From Streptomyces violaceusniger Tu 4113 (lineage in GTDB: Bacteria; Actinomycetota; Actinomycetes; Streptomycetales; Streptomycetaceae): a DNA stretch of 64,000 bases. The notes under the pieces are model-generated. The model was not told where the DNA came from. It was given only the letters and a program-made list of their open reading frames with translations, and did no database searches. The translations under genes were made by a program, and so were the position numbers. The stretch spans positions 5,580,001-5,644,000 of the forward strand of contig NC_015957.1 in the NCBI RefSeq assembly GCF_000147815.2. The letters are read 5' to 3'. Shown here one piece after another: positions 17,456 to 24,361 of the stretch; the stretch's first letter is position 1; every line of letters begins with the position of its first letter.

Positions 17456-17962
17456 ATGAACAGCGCCGATCTGCTGGCCGACGCCTTTGAGCGGGTGCGC
17501 GAGGAGGTGCAGGCGGCCGTGGACGGGCTTTCCGAGGACGAGCTGGCCGTACGGCTCGACAGCGGGGCCAATTCGATCGCCTGGCTGGTGTGGCATCTGA
17601 CCCGGGTGCAGGACGACCACATCGCCGACGCGGCGGGCACCGAACAGCTGTGGACGTCCGAGGGCTGGGCCGAGCGGTTCGGCCTGCCGTTCCCACCGGA
17701 CGCCACCGGCTACGGCCACCGGAGCAAGGACGTGGCGGCGGTGCGGGCGGACGCCGACCTGCTCGCCGGGTACTACGACGCCGTCCACGAGAACACGCTG
17801 GCCTTCGTGCGCGGCCTCCGCGACGCCGATCTCGACCGGATCGTGGACGACCGGTGGACCCCGGCGGTGACCCTCGGCGTCCGGCTGGTCAGCGTGATCG
17901 CGGACGATCTGGAGCACGCCGGGCAAGCGGCGTTCATCCGCGGCGCGATCCGCAGGCGATAG
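17456..17962 (+). CDS. DinB/DUF664-family metal-binding protein (mycothiol-transferase-like fold)
   Basis: 168 residues of a four-helix DinB-like protein. The first helix LLADAFERVREEVQAAVDGL, the NSIAWLVWHLTRVQDDH segment supplying a metal-ligand His, and the C-terminal VIADDLEHAGQAAFIRG helix with the last His match the DUF664/DinB_2 group abundant in actinobacteria. Some relatives transfer mycothiol or bacillithiol to electrophiles; the substrate of this one is unknown. The ATG at 17456 has GAGGGAG seven bases upstream. It stands alone, before a separately promoted ArsR-type gene. Confidence 0.85.
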   Translation: MNSADLLADAFERVREEVQAAVDGLSEDELAVRLDSGANSIAWLVWHLTRVQDDHIADAAGTEQLWTSEGWAERFGLPFPPDATGYGHRSKDVAAVRADADLLAGYYDAVHENTLAFVRGLRDADLDRIVDDRWTPAVTLGVRLVSVIADDLEHAGQAAFIRGAIRRR

Positions 17963-18002
17963 CGCGACATCACGGAGCACGGGGGCCGTCACACCGCCCG
18001 CA

Positions 18003-18032
18003 TTGACATGCAGGCAATCGCCTGCCTAACGT
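18003..18032 (+). promoter_or_regulatory. Promoter with palindromic operator in its spacer
   Basis: TTGACA (18003-18008) and TAACGT (18027-18032) are 18 bases apart. The spacer contains a perfect inverted repeat, GCAGGC-AATC-GCCTGC, at 18010-18025. A repressor bound there would block RNA polymerase directly. The start point expected about six bases after the -10 box falls on the GTG at 18038. Confidence 0.65.
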
Positions 18033-18037
18033 GCGGT

Positions 18038-18820
18038 GTGAGCTCAGAGATGGACATGGTCTTCAAGGCGCTGGCCGACCAGACCCGGCGCTATCTGCTG
18101 GACAGGCTGCATGAGCACAACGGCCAGACGCTGGGCGAGCTGTGCCGGCGGCTGGAGATGACCCGCCAGTCCGTGACCCAGCATCTGGCCATCCTGGAGG
18201 CCGCCAATCTGGTCAGCACGGTGCGGCGGGGCCGCGAAAAACTCCATTACCTCAACCCCGTCCCCCTCAATGAGATCCAGGAGCGCTGGATCGACAAGTT
18301 CGAGCGCCCGCGGCTGCGCGCGCTGAGCTTGGTGAGACGACAAGCCGAGAAAGCGATGGAAGCGATGGCCGACAAGCCGGCGTTCGTGTACGTCATCTAT
18401 ATCGAGAGCACACCGGAGAAGGTCTGGCACGCGCTGACCGACGCCGACCTCACGGCCGAGTACTGGGGCCACAGCAATGTGTCGGACTGGCAGGTCGGCT
18501 CCCCGTGGGAGCATCAGCGGACGGACGGCTCCGGCACCGCCGATGTCGTCGGCACGGTCGTGGAGAGCTCACCGCCCACCCGGCTGGTGACCACCTGGGC
18601 CGCACCCGACGCGGATGCCGCCGCCGAGCCCTCCCGGGTCACCTTCGACATCCAGCCGCACGGCGACATCGTCCGGCTCACCGTGACCCATGAGAACCTG
18701 GCCGACGAGGCCGAGCGGACCGCGGCGGCCGGTGGCTGGGCCGCGGTGCTGTCCAACCTGAAGTCGCTGATCGAGACGGGGAGTCCGCTGCCGCAGCAGC
18801 CCTGGCTGATCCCCCAGTGA
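18038..18820 (+). CDS. ArsR-type HTH regulator fused to SRPBCC (AHSA1-like) domain, probably leaderless
   Basis: 260 residues from the GTG at 18038. Residues 1-100 are an ArsR winged helix (MVFKALADQTRRYLLDRLHE, LCRRLEMTRQSVTQHLAILE); residues about 115-255 are an AHSA1/SRPBCC ligand-binding fold (FVYVIYIESTPEKVWHALTD). Such fusions sense hydrophobic ligands or metals and often autoregulate. An upstream ATG at 18008 lies within the -35 box, so it is not used. With the -10 box ending at 18032 and no ribosome site, the transcript probably starts at the GTG. The palindrome in the promoter spacer is the likely operator. Confidence 0.88.
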   Translation: MSSEMDMVFKALADQTRRYLLDRLHEHNGQTLGELCRRLEMTRQSVTQHLAILEAANLVSTVRRGREKLHYLNPVPLNEIQERWIDKFERPRLRALSLVRRQAEKAMEAMADKPAFVYVIYIESTPEKVWHALTDADLTAEYWGHSNVSDWQVGSPWEHQRTDGSGTADVVGTVVESSPPTRLVTTWAAPDADAAAEPSRVTFDIQPHGDIVRLTVTHENLADEAERTAAAGGWAAVLSNLKSLIETGSPLPQQPWLIPQ

Positions 18821-18838
18821 CCTTGCCTTCGGCCACCG

Positions 18839-18881
18839 CCGGTCACGGCCCGGCGTCCCACGTCCCACCTGCCGTGACCGG
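18839..18881. terminator. Terminator hairpin shared by convergent genes
   Basis: CCGGTCACGGC at 18839-18849 pairs perfectly with GCCGTGACCGG at 18871-18881. It lies between the ArsR-SRPBCC stop (18820) and the end of the convergent pentapeptide gene (18896). Confidence 0.6.
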
Positions 18882-18895
18882 TGGGGCGTGGGCAC

Positions 18896-19564
18896 TCACC
18901 GGGCGGCCCCACCGTCCCGTACCGTGATCCCCAAGGCGTCGGCGAGCATCGGCGCCAGCTCCATCAGCTGCCCGCTGCCGATGGTGGCGCCGCCCAGCGC
19001 GTCATAGCCATCGGCGATCTCCAGCCGGGTGGCCGCCCGCAGATCGACCTTCGCCATCCGCGCCTTGCCGAACCGCACATCCTCCAGCGCCGACCCCGGA
19101 AACGCCACCTCCGTCAGCGCCGCACCGCCGAGGTCGACATCGCGCAGCAGACAGTCCACGAAGGTGACGTTCCGCAGCGTGGCGGTGCGCAGATTCACCG
19201 ATTCCAGCTTGCACCGGTGGAAGACCACCCGGTGCAGCCGCGCGGAGAACATTTCGAGGCCGGCCAGTACACAGCCGCCCAGCTCGCCGTCCTGCCAGTC
19301 GGTGTCCGCCAGATCGGTGCCGACCCACCGCACCCCGTCCAGCCACACCTCATTGAACCGGGCCCCGCGACCACGGCCCCCGGTGAAGGTCACCGAGGAG
19401 AACGCGGATTCGAGGAATCGGGCGTTGTCGCAGATGGGCCCGTCGAACGCGGCGCCGTCCAGATGAACGGTGTCGTAGTCGCCCCCTTCCGCCAAGGCCC
19501 CGTCGAACGGCCGCAGATGGTCGGCGAAGGGCAGATCGGCGAGTTCACGGGGGGACGGCGCCAT
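18896..19564 (-). CDS. Pentapeptide-repeat protein
   Basis: 222 residues built mainly of A(D/N)LxX-type pentapeptide repeats, for example FNEVWLDGVRWVGTDLADTD and LRNVTFVDCLLRDVDLGGAA, which fold as a quadrilateral beta-helix. It is close in length and style to MfpA/Qnr-like proteins, some of which bind DNA gyrase, but many family members have unknown roles. The ATG at 19564 follows AGGAAAG; the frame continues upstream without support. No signal peptide, so cytoplasmic. It stands alone between a convergent gene and a divergent small secreted-protein gene. Confidence 0.87.
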   Translation of the reverse strand: MAPSPRELADLPFADHLRPFDGALAEGGDYDTVHLDGAAFDGPICDNARFLESAFSSVTFTGGRGRGARFNEVWLDGVRWVGTDLADTDWQDGELGGCVLAGLEMFSARLHRVVFHRCKLESVNLRTATLRNVTFVDCLLRDVDLGGAALTEVAFPGSALEDVRFGKARMAKVDLRAATRLEIADGYDALGGATIGSGQLMELAPMLADALGITVRDGGAAR

Positions 19565-19725
19565 GCGGGGCTCACTTTCCTGGGGGCGGACGGCGTGTGG
19601 GGGCGATCCTGCCATCCGGGTCGGACACCCCCGCGAGGACCGACCGGCACCGGAGGGGATGGCGTAGGCCGTGCGGGTCACTCCACGGTGCGCTTACCCG
19701 ACTTTGCCCCGTATTTATCCGTTAA

Positions 19726-19740
19726 ATCTGATGGTCAGAT
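19726..19740. promoter_or_regulatory. Palindromic element ATCTGA-N3-TCAGAT, copy 1
   Basis: ATCTGA and TCAGAT flank TGG, 32 bases before the ATG at 19773. The sequence around it, GTTAAATCTGATNGTCAGAT, recurs in the second unit with the dyad intact while other promoter-proximal bases have drifted. That suggests a protein-binding site. The transcription factor is unknown. Confidence 0.5.
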
Positions 19741-19772
19741 ATCTCGCTCTGCGACCCAACACGGAGGAACCC

Positions 19773-20039
19773 ATGCAGATCGCGAAGAAGGCCGCCCTGC
19801 TGGCCGCGACCGCCAGCGCCCTTGTGCTCCTCGGCACCGGCACCGCGGCCGCCTACGGCGGCGGCGGCAACAGCGGCGCCGACAGGAGCACCGGCACCCC
19901 CACCAGCTTCGACATCTCCAGCTTCATCTTCCAGAGCAACGACTGCGACACCTCCACCGGCACCACCCTCTCCACCGCCGCCGCTGCTCCGAGCGGCGAG
20001 ATGGAGATCGGTAGCACCTGCATCAACTCCATTGGCTGA
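19773..20039 (+). CDS. Small secreted two-cysteine protein, copy 1
   Basis: 88 residues with a Sec signal peptide (KKAALLAATASALVLLGTG, cleavage near TAAA-YGG at about residue 27). The mature ~60 residues are Gly/Ser/Thr-rich with exactly two cysteines, in NDCDTSTG and IGSTCINSIG, probably joined in a disulfide. No known domain is recognised; it is neither a chaplin nor a rodlin by pattern. The ribosome site CGGAGG lies eight bases before the ATG. A near-copy follows 207 bases downstream. Function unknown; secretion and duplication suggest a surface or extracellular role. Confidence 0.85.
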   Translation: MQIAKKAALLAATASALVLLGTGTAAAYGGGGNSGADRSTGTPTSFDISSFIFQSNDCDTSTGTTLSTAAAAPSGEMEIGSTCINSIG

Positions 20040-20080
20040 CCTCCGGCGAGACCTCGGCGGCCACGGTCGCCGAACCAGGG

Positions 20081-20114
20081 CGCTCCCCTCACCGCTCCGG
20101 CGGCGAGGGGAGCG
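20081..20114 (+). terminator. Rho-independent-type terminator after small secreted protein copy 1
   Basis: CGCTCCCCTC (20081-20090) and GAGGGGAGCG (20105-20114) form a perfect 10-base stem followed by TTTCCCTTT. Confidence 0.75.
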
Positions 20115-20199
20115 TTTCCCTTTCGGCCGGATAGTGCATGGGCCAGTCGGGGCACTCTCCGGTGCGCTTACCCGGCTTTCTCCCACCTTTCTCCGTTAA

Positions 20200-20214
20200 A
20201 TCTGATCGTCAGAT
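20200..20214. promoter_or_regulatory. Palindromic element ATCTGA-N3-TCAGAT, copy 2
   Basis: Same dyad as copy 1 with TCG as the centre, again 32 bases before the start codon (20247). The palindrome and its GTTAA flank are kept. Confidence 0.5.
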
Positions 20215-20246
20215 ATCTCGCTCTGCGACCCAACACGGAGGAACCC

Positions 20247-20501
20247 ATGCAGATCGCGAAGAAGGCCGCCCTGCTGGCCGCGACCGCCGGCACCCTGGCT
20301 CTTCTCGGCACCGGCACCGCAGCCGCCTACGGCGGCGACAGCGGCGTCGACGCCCCCACCAGCGCCAACCTTTCCAGCTTCATCTTCCAGACCAACGACT
20401 GCGACACCTCCACCGGCATCACCAGCTCCCTCGGCGGCGTCGGCGGCGCCAGCGGTGACATGAAGATCGGCAGCACCTGCGCCAACCTGATTCGCGGCTA
20501 A
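20247..20501 (+). CDS. Small secreted two-cysteine protein, copy 2
   Basis: 84 residues, paralogous to the preceding gene. The first 14 residues and much of the signal peptide are identical, and the mature part keeps SSFIFQTNDCDTSTGI and KIGSTCANLIRG with the two cysteines at matching positions. The Gly-rich linker after the signal is shorter. It has its own promoter region and terminator, so it is a separate transcription unit. The cysteines and the FIFQ-NDCDTSTG block are the conserved core; no function is recognised. Confidence 0.85.
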   Translation: MQIAKKAALLAATAGTLALLGTGTAAAYGGDSGVDAPTSANLSSFIFQTNDCDTSTGITSSLGGVGGASGDMKIGSTCANLIRG

Positions 20502-20541
20502 CGTCGGGAAAGGGTGCGGCGGCCACGGTCGCCGGCCCCAT

Positions 20542-20576
20542 GCGCTTCCCTCGGCCCTCCGGGGCGAGGGAAGCGC
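20542..20576. terminator. Terminator hairpin after small secreted protein copy 2
   Basis: GCGCTTCCCTCG (20542-20553) pairs perfectly with CGAGGGAAGCGC (20565-20576), a 12-base stem with an 11-base loop. It ends four bases before the stop codon of the convergent phosphatase gene and can serve both. Confidence 0.75.
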
Positions 20577-20579
20577 GCG

Positions 20580-21755
20580 TTACCGCCGCACCTGGATCAG
20601 CGCATGGGCGCCGCTGGTGCGCCAGTGGTCCTCATGCGCGTCCAGCGCGGCCACGGCCCGCTCGTCGAGGCCGACGATGACATCCGACTTCAGGGTGCGC
20701 AGTGCGGCCACCGGGCCGGGGAAGTACCCGGTGCGCTCGGCGAAGGAGGTGGTCGGGGGCCACAGCCGGTCGCCGACGAGGCGGCGGTAGTTCAGATCGC
20801 CCTTGAAGACGGTGAGCGTGGCCTCGGCGAACTCGCTCCGCAGATCGCCGGGCATCTCCTCGTACGGCAGCGGGGCGCGGAAGAAGTCATGCGCCCGTAC
20901 GACGAGCCGCCCGTCGCCCATGGCGGCCCAGAGCCGTCTGCCGGTTCCGGCCGCTGCGCCCTCCGCCCGCACCAGACGGCGCAGACAGTCCACGACATCC
21001 TCGGTGGTGGCGTCGGAGACGTAGTACGGATACGGCTTCACCTGCAGCACCACCCGCTCGGCGCGCCCGTGGTGGAGCACATGGTCGATGAGGACGAGGT
21101 CGGGGAGCAGCTCCCGCCCGGCGTTGTCCGCCACCAGGCACAGCGTGGCCGGGGAGCCGGTGGGCAGCAGGGACCACAGCGCCTCGGAGTCGTCCGCGAC
21201 CAGCGGCGGGGTGTCGGCGCCACTCGCGTCAGCGGCCGATGAGGAGATGCGGAAGCCCAGGTCCGCGCGGTTGCCCCACAGGGAGCCGTGCACCAGCGCG
21301 TTTGCCTGTTCCCCGGCGGGTTTGCGCAGGATGTCGTCGAGGGTGGCCAGTTCGGCCTCGGCCTCAGGGGTGTGCAGCTCGGCCTGTTTGAAGGGGCGGA
21401 ACGGGTCGATGCCCCGCCAGGGCCCGTCGGCGAAGTAGCCCACGGCTTCCAGGAGCCGGCGGTAGAAGTAGCTCTCCGCCCACAGGAACGGCACGTCGAA
21501 CCATGACCGGCCGAAGTGCTCCCGGCCCCACTCCGCCCACCGGTCGTGGTCGTACGCGGTGGGCGGGAGCGGGGTGATCGTGCCCTCGGCGGCGTTGTCG
21601 CGCAGCGCGTCGAGGCCACGGTGCTGCTCGGGGCCGTACGGGAAGGCGTCGCGCACCTTCTCGATCAGTGCGGGATGGCGCTCGGCCAGCACACTCCGGG
21701 CGAACGAGCCGGGTTCATCGCTACGGATCACGGGCGCGTCGACGGTGTCGGACAT
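20580..21755 (-). CDS. Damage-control phosphatase, ARMT1/DUF89 family
   Basis: 391 residues with the DUF89 signature set: LVADNAGRELLPDLVLID (metal-binding Asp and Asn), TVFKGDLNYRRLVGD and LRTLKSDVIVG. The N-terminal helical region PFLWAESYFYRRLLEAVGYF is also typical. Family members are metal-dependent phosphatases that remove toxic or damaged phosphometabolites such as fructose-1-phosphate or oxidised phosphopantetheine; the substrate of the bacterial ARMT1-like group is not settled. The ATG at 21755 begins the conserved region's normal leader. It is a single gene, separated by 40 bases from the pentapeptide gene upstream on the same strand, so cotranscription with it is possible. Confidence 0.88.
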   Translation of the reverse strand: MSDTVDAPVIRSDEPGSFARSVLAERHPALIEKVRDAFPYGPEQHRGLDALRDNAAEGTITPLPPTAYDHDRWAEWGREHFGRSWFDVPFLWAESYFYRRLLEAVGYFADGPWRGIDPFRPFKQAELHTPEAEAELATLDDILRKPAGEQANALVHGSLWGNRADLGFRISSSAADASGADTPPLVADDSEALWSLLPTGSPATLCLVADNAGRELLPDLVLIDHVLHHGRAERVVLQVKPYPYYVSDATTEDVVDCLRRLVRAEGAAAGTGRRLWAAMGDGRLVVRAHDFFRAPLPYEEMPGDLRSEFAEATLTVFKGDLNYRRLVGDRLWPPTTSFAERTGYFPGPVAALRTLKSDVIVGLDERAVAALDAHEDHWRTSGAHALIQVRR

Positions 21756-21795
21756 GGCAGTCAGGGTCGCACACCGCGTGGTGGCGAGGAGGGGA

Positions 21796-22638
21796 TCACC
21801 AGTGCGCGGGGCGAGTGAGGGACGGCGGCAGCCGGGTGGCGGCGTCGCCCTTGGCCGCGGCGAGCTGGGCCTGGGTGAGAAAGATGGCGCCCCGGAGGTC
21901 GGCCGCGCTCAGGTCGGCGTCGCGGAAGTCGGCCCCGATCAGATCGGCCGCCGTCAGATCGGCTCGGGTGAGGTCCGCCGCGATGAGGCGGGCCCCGCGG
22001 AGGTTGGCGCCCCGCAGATCGGCTCCCCTCAGGTCGGCGCCGATGAGATCGGCTCCCCTGCGGTTCTTCTTCTTGCCCGGGATCCGGGCCCGTATCAGCT
22101 CGCTCGTCCGCAGCAGCAGCTCATTGACCCGGTCGCGGTGGGCCGCCACATCGAGCTCCATCAGCTCGGAGGCGCTCCCCTCGGTGAGGCGCTCCGTCTC
22201 CCGCAGCGCCCGGCGCACCGCGCCGTGGACGGGCCGCGCGGCCGGCAGGGTCAGCGCCTCGGTGAGGTACCAGAGCAGCTCATGGAGGTGGCGCATGGTG
22301 GGGAGGATGGCGAACATCTCGGAGGCCGTCCCGGGGTGCCGCCGCCAGTCGCGGCCCTCGAAGGTGAGCTGGGAGACCTTCTGCCCGGCGCCGAAGCAGT
22401 CGTAGACCGTGCAGCCCTTGAAGCCCTCTTCCCGCAGCCGGGAGTGGATACCGCAGCGGAAGTCGGACCGGAGGTTACGGCAGGGCTCCCCAGCGCCCTT
22501 GCCGATCGCGAAGTCCGCGGAGGCGGCGAAGGGCAGGGCGACACAGCACAGCCCGAAGCAGTTGCCGCAGTCGGCTCGCAGGGCGGTACGGTCCGCGGCG
22601 GCCGGGCCGGAGGAGGGGGTTTCGGTCGGATGTGACAC
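21796..22638 (-). CDS. Cysteine-rich N-terminal domain plus pentapeptide-repeat protein
   Basis: 280 residues from a GTG at 22638, which has GGGAGA nine bases upstream; an ATG further up adds non-conserved sequence. Residues about 20-95 hold a cysteine cluster (CGNCFGLCC, then CRNLRSDFRCGIH, GCTVYDCFGAGQ), likely binding zinc or an iron-sulfur centre. A central helical part (residues about 95-190) follows. The C-terminal ~80 residues are regular A(D/N)LxG pentapeptide repeats (ADLIGADLRGADLRGANLRG). Combination of a metal-type cluster with pentapeptides is recurrent in Streptomyces but uncharacterised as far as I know. It may be cotranscribed with the phosphatase downstream. Confidence 0.85.
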   Translation of the reverse strand: MSHPTETPSSGPAAADRTALRADCGNCFGLCCVALPFAASADFAIGKGAGEPCRNLRSDFRCGIHSRLREEGFKGCTVYDCFGAGQKVSQLTFEGRDWRRHPGTASEMFAILPTMRHLHELLWYLTEALTLPAARPVHGAVRRALRETERLTEGSASELMELDVAAHRDRVNELLLRTSELIRARIPGKKKNRRGADLIGADLRGADLRGANLRGARLIAADLTRADLTAADLIGADFRDADLSAADLRGAIFLTQAQLAAAKGDAATRLPPSLTRPAHW

Positions 22639-22713
22639 CGTGCGTGGTCTCCCGCGTGGACAAGAGCACCGCGATGCGGGCGGCGCTGGGTGGCTCCATT
22701 GTCGCAAGCGGGC

Positions 22714-22953
22714 TCAGCCGGGAATGATCAGGTCGATTCCATAGGCGGCGATCGCCAGGCATGCGGCGAAACACACCACCGCCGCGCCCGCCGCCACCGT
22801 GTCCGAACGACCGCGGCGCGCTCCATGGCGCGGCACCCCGCCACCGGCGCGGGCCCAGGCGGCGACGCCGAGAGAGAACATCACGACCACCAGGACGGTG
22901 ACCCCGAGACTGACCCCGAAGACCCCGCCGATGGTGCCCCAGGTGGTGCCCAT
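22714..22953 (-). CDS. Small two-helix membrane protein linked to PiT transporter
   Basis: 79 residues: a first membrane helix VFGVSLGVTVLVVVMFSLGV, a short basic loop (RHGARRGRSD), and a second helix VAAGAAVVCFAACLAIAAYG. It starts 33 bases after the end of the PiT gene on the same strand and is most likely its operon partner. Small membrane proteins next to PiT genes recur in Streptomyces; the role may be stabilisation or regulation of the transporter. No family name is recognised. Confidence 0.8.
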   Translation of the reverse strand: MGTTWGTIGGVFGVSLGVTVLVVVMFSLGVAAWARAGGGVPRHGARRGRSDTVAAGAAVVCFAACLAIAAYGIDLIIPG

Positions 22954-22986
22954 ACGGATCAGCTCCTCACGGCGGTCGTATCCGGG

Positions 22987-24129
22987 TCAGACGGTCCTGT
23001 CGAGGGTGCGCTCGGCGGGCTCGGGGACGCCCGGCTCGTTCACGTTGTCCGGATTCACCGGGCGACGGCGCGAGAGCGCGTAGAAGCCCACCGCCGCGGC
23101 CACGGCGATGCCCGCCACCAGGGCCACCCCCGCGTTGCCCCGGCCGGCCGCCCAGGCCGCGACACCTCCCACGGCCGCCGCCGCGGGCAGGGTCAGCAGC
23201 CAGGACACGGCGATCCGCCCGGCGATCCCCCAGCGCACATGGGCCAGCCTGCGGCCGAGCCCGGCCCCCAGGATGCTGCCCGTGCACACCTGGGTGGTGG
23301 AGAGGGGAAAGCCCAGATGCGACGAGGCCAGGATCACCGCGGCGGCGCTGGTCTCGGCGGCGAAGCCCTGAGGGGGCTGGATGTCGGTCAGCCCCTTTCC
23401 CATGGTCCGGATGATCCGCCACCCGCCGATATAGGTGCCGAGCGAGATCGCCACGCCCGAGGCGAGCACCACCCACCACGGGGGCCCGGAGCCGTGACCG
23501 AGCACACCGCCGGCGATGAGGGTGAGCGTGATGACCCCCATCGTCTTCTGCGCGTCATTGGTGCCGTGGGCGAGGGCCACCAGGGACGCGGATCCCACCT
23601 GGCCCGCGCGGAAGCCCTTGCCTGCCGCGGGGGTGGCCGCCCGGTGGGTGATCACGTAGGCGAGATAGGTCGCCAGCATGGCCACCGCACAGGCCACTAT
23701 CGGTGAGGCGACCGCCGGAATCAGGATCTTCTCGACGATCGCGGTGAAGCGCACCGCAGATTCCCCGGCGCCCACCCACACCGCGCCGATCAGCCCGCCG
23801 AACAGGGCGTGCGAGGAACTCGACGGCAGCCCGGCGAGCCAGGTGATCAGATTCCACAGGATCGCCCCGATCAGCCCCGCGAAAATCATGACCGGGGAGA
23901 CCTTGGCGTCGTCGACGATGCCATTGGAGATCGTCTTGGCCACTTCCGTGGAGAGAAAGGCCCCGGCCAGATTGAGCACTGCGGCGACGCCGACGGCGAT
24001 CCGGGGCGACAGCGCCCCCGTGGCGATGGACGTGGCCATCGAATTGGCGGTGTCGTGGAAGCCGTTGGTGAAGTCGAAGGCCAGTGCCGTGAGGATGACG
24101 GCCACCAGAAGGAAGGAGACGGAGTCCAT
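22987..24129 (-). CDS. Inorganic phosphate transporter, PiT family
   Basis: 380 residues, about ten membrane helices arranged as two PiT half-repeats. The first has ALAFDFTNGFHDTANSMATS and the second ALAHGTNDAQKTMGVITLTL; these GANDVANA-like segments are the PiT signature. The C-terminus after YALSRRR is a hydrophilic tail. Pit systems take up metal-phosphate complexes by proton symport with low affinity. The ATG at 24129 has GGGAGG seven bases upstream, and the upstream extension of the frame is not membrane-like. A 79-residue membrane protein follows in the operon. There is no adjacent PhoU-like gene, unlike many PiT operons. Confidence 0.93.
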   Translation of the reverse strand: MDSVSFLLVAVILTALAFDFTNGFHDTANSMATSIATGALSPRIAVGVAAVLNLAGAFLSTEVAKTISNGIVDDAKVSPVMIFAGLIGAILWNLITWLAGLPSSSSHALFGGLIGAVWVGAGESAVRFTAIVEKILIPAVASPIVACAVAMLATYLAYVITHRAATPAAGKGFRAGQVGSASLVALAHGTNDAQKTMGVITLTLIAGGVLGHGSGPPWWVVLASGVAISLGTYIGGWRIIRTMGKGLTDIQPPQGFAAETSAAAVILASSHLGFPLSTTQVCTGSILGAGLGRRLAHVRWGIAGRIAVSWLLTLPAAAAVGGVAAWAAGRGNAGVALVAGIAVAAAVGFYALSRRRPVNPDNVNEPGVPEPAERTLDRTV

Positions 24130-24204
24130 TCCCGACCTCCCGCACCAGGAGTGGTCCGCCACATCGCGGCGTCGGACCGTCTCGTGAAGACCGCTGTCTG
24201 CTGT

Positions 24205-24219
24205 CCACGCTAAGCGTGG
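24205..24219. promoter_or_regulatory. Perfect palindrome upstream of PiT gene
   Basis: CCACGCT-A-AGCGTGG lies 76 bases before the PiT start codon in the region that must hold its promoter. A second, weaker dyad (CGCCA-N4-TGGCG) is at 24231-24244. Either could be an operator; nothing identifies the regulator. Confidence 0.35.
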
Positions 24220-24361
24220 TGTCAGGAGGGCGCCAACGCTGGCGTCCGGCCCAACGACCGGGCCCGGTCGGCGCCGTGGACACGGCTTCACCCGGCCGCG
24301 GTGCGGCAGTGACCGGCGCGGTGCGCTCCGCCCGCCCCCTCCACTCCGTCGGCCGGACGGC

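Larger units (their letters stand above)
19680..20501 (+). repeat. Tandem duplication of a promoter-plus-gene unit for small secreted proteins
   Basis: Two units of about 350 bases lie head to tail, the first at 19680-20039 and the second at 20154-20501. Identity is nearly complete from the GTTAAATCTGAT element through the ribosome site and the first 24 codons, and looser at both ends. Each unit has its own operator-like palindrome, GGAGG ribosome site, gene and terminator. Confidence 0.85.
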
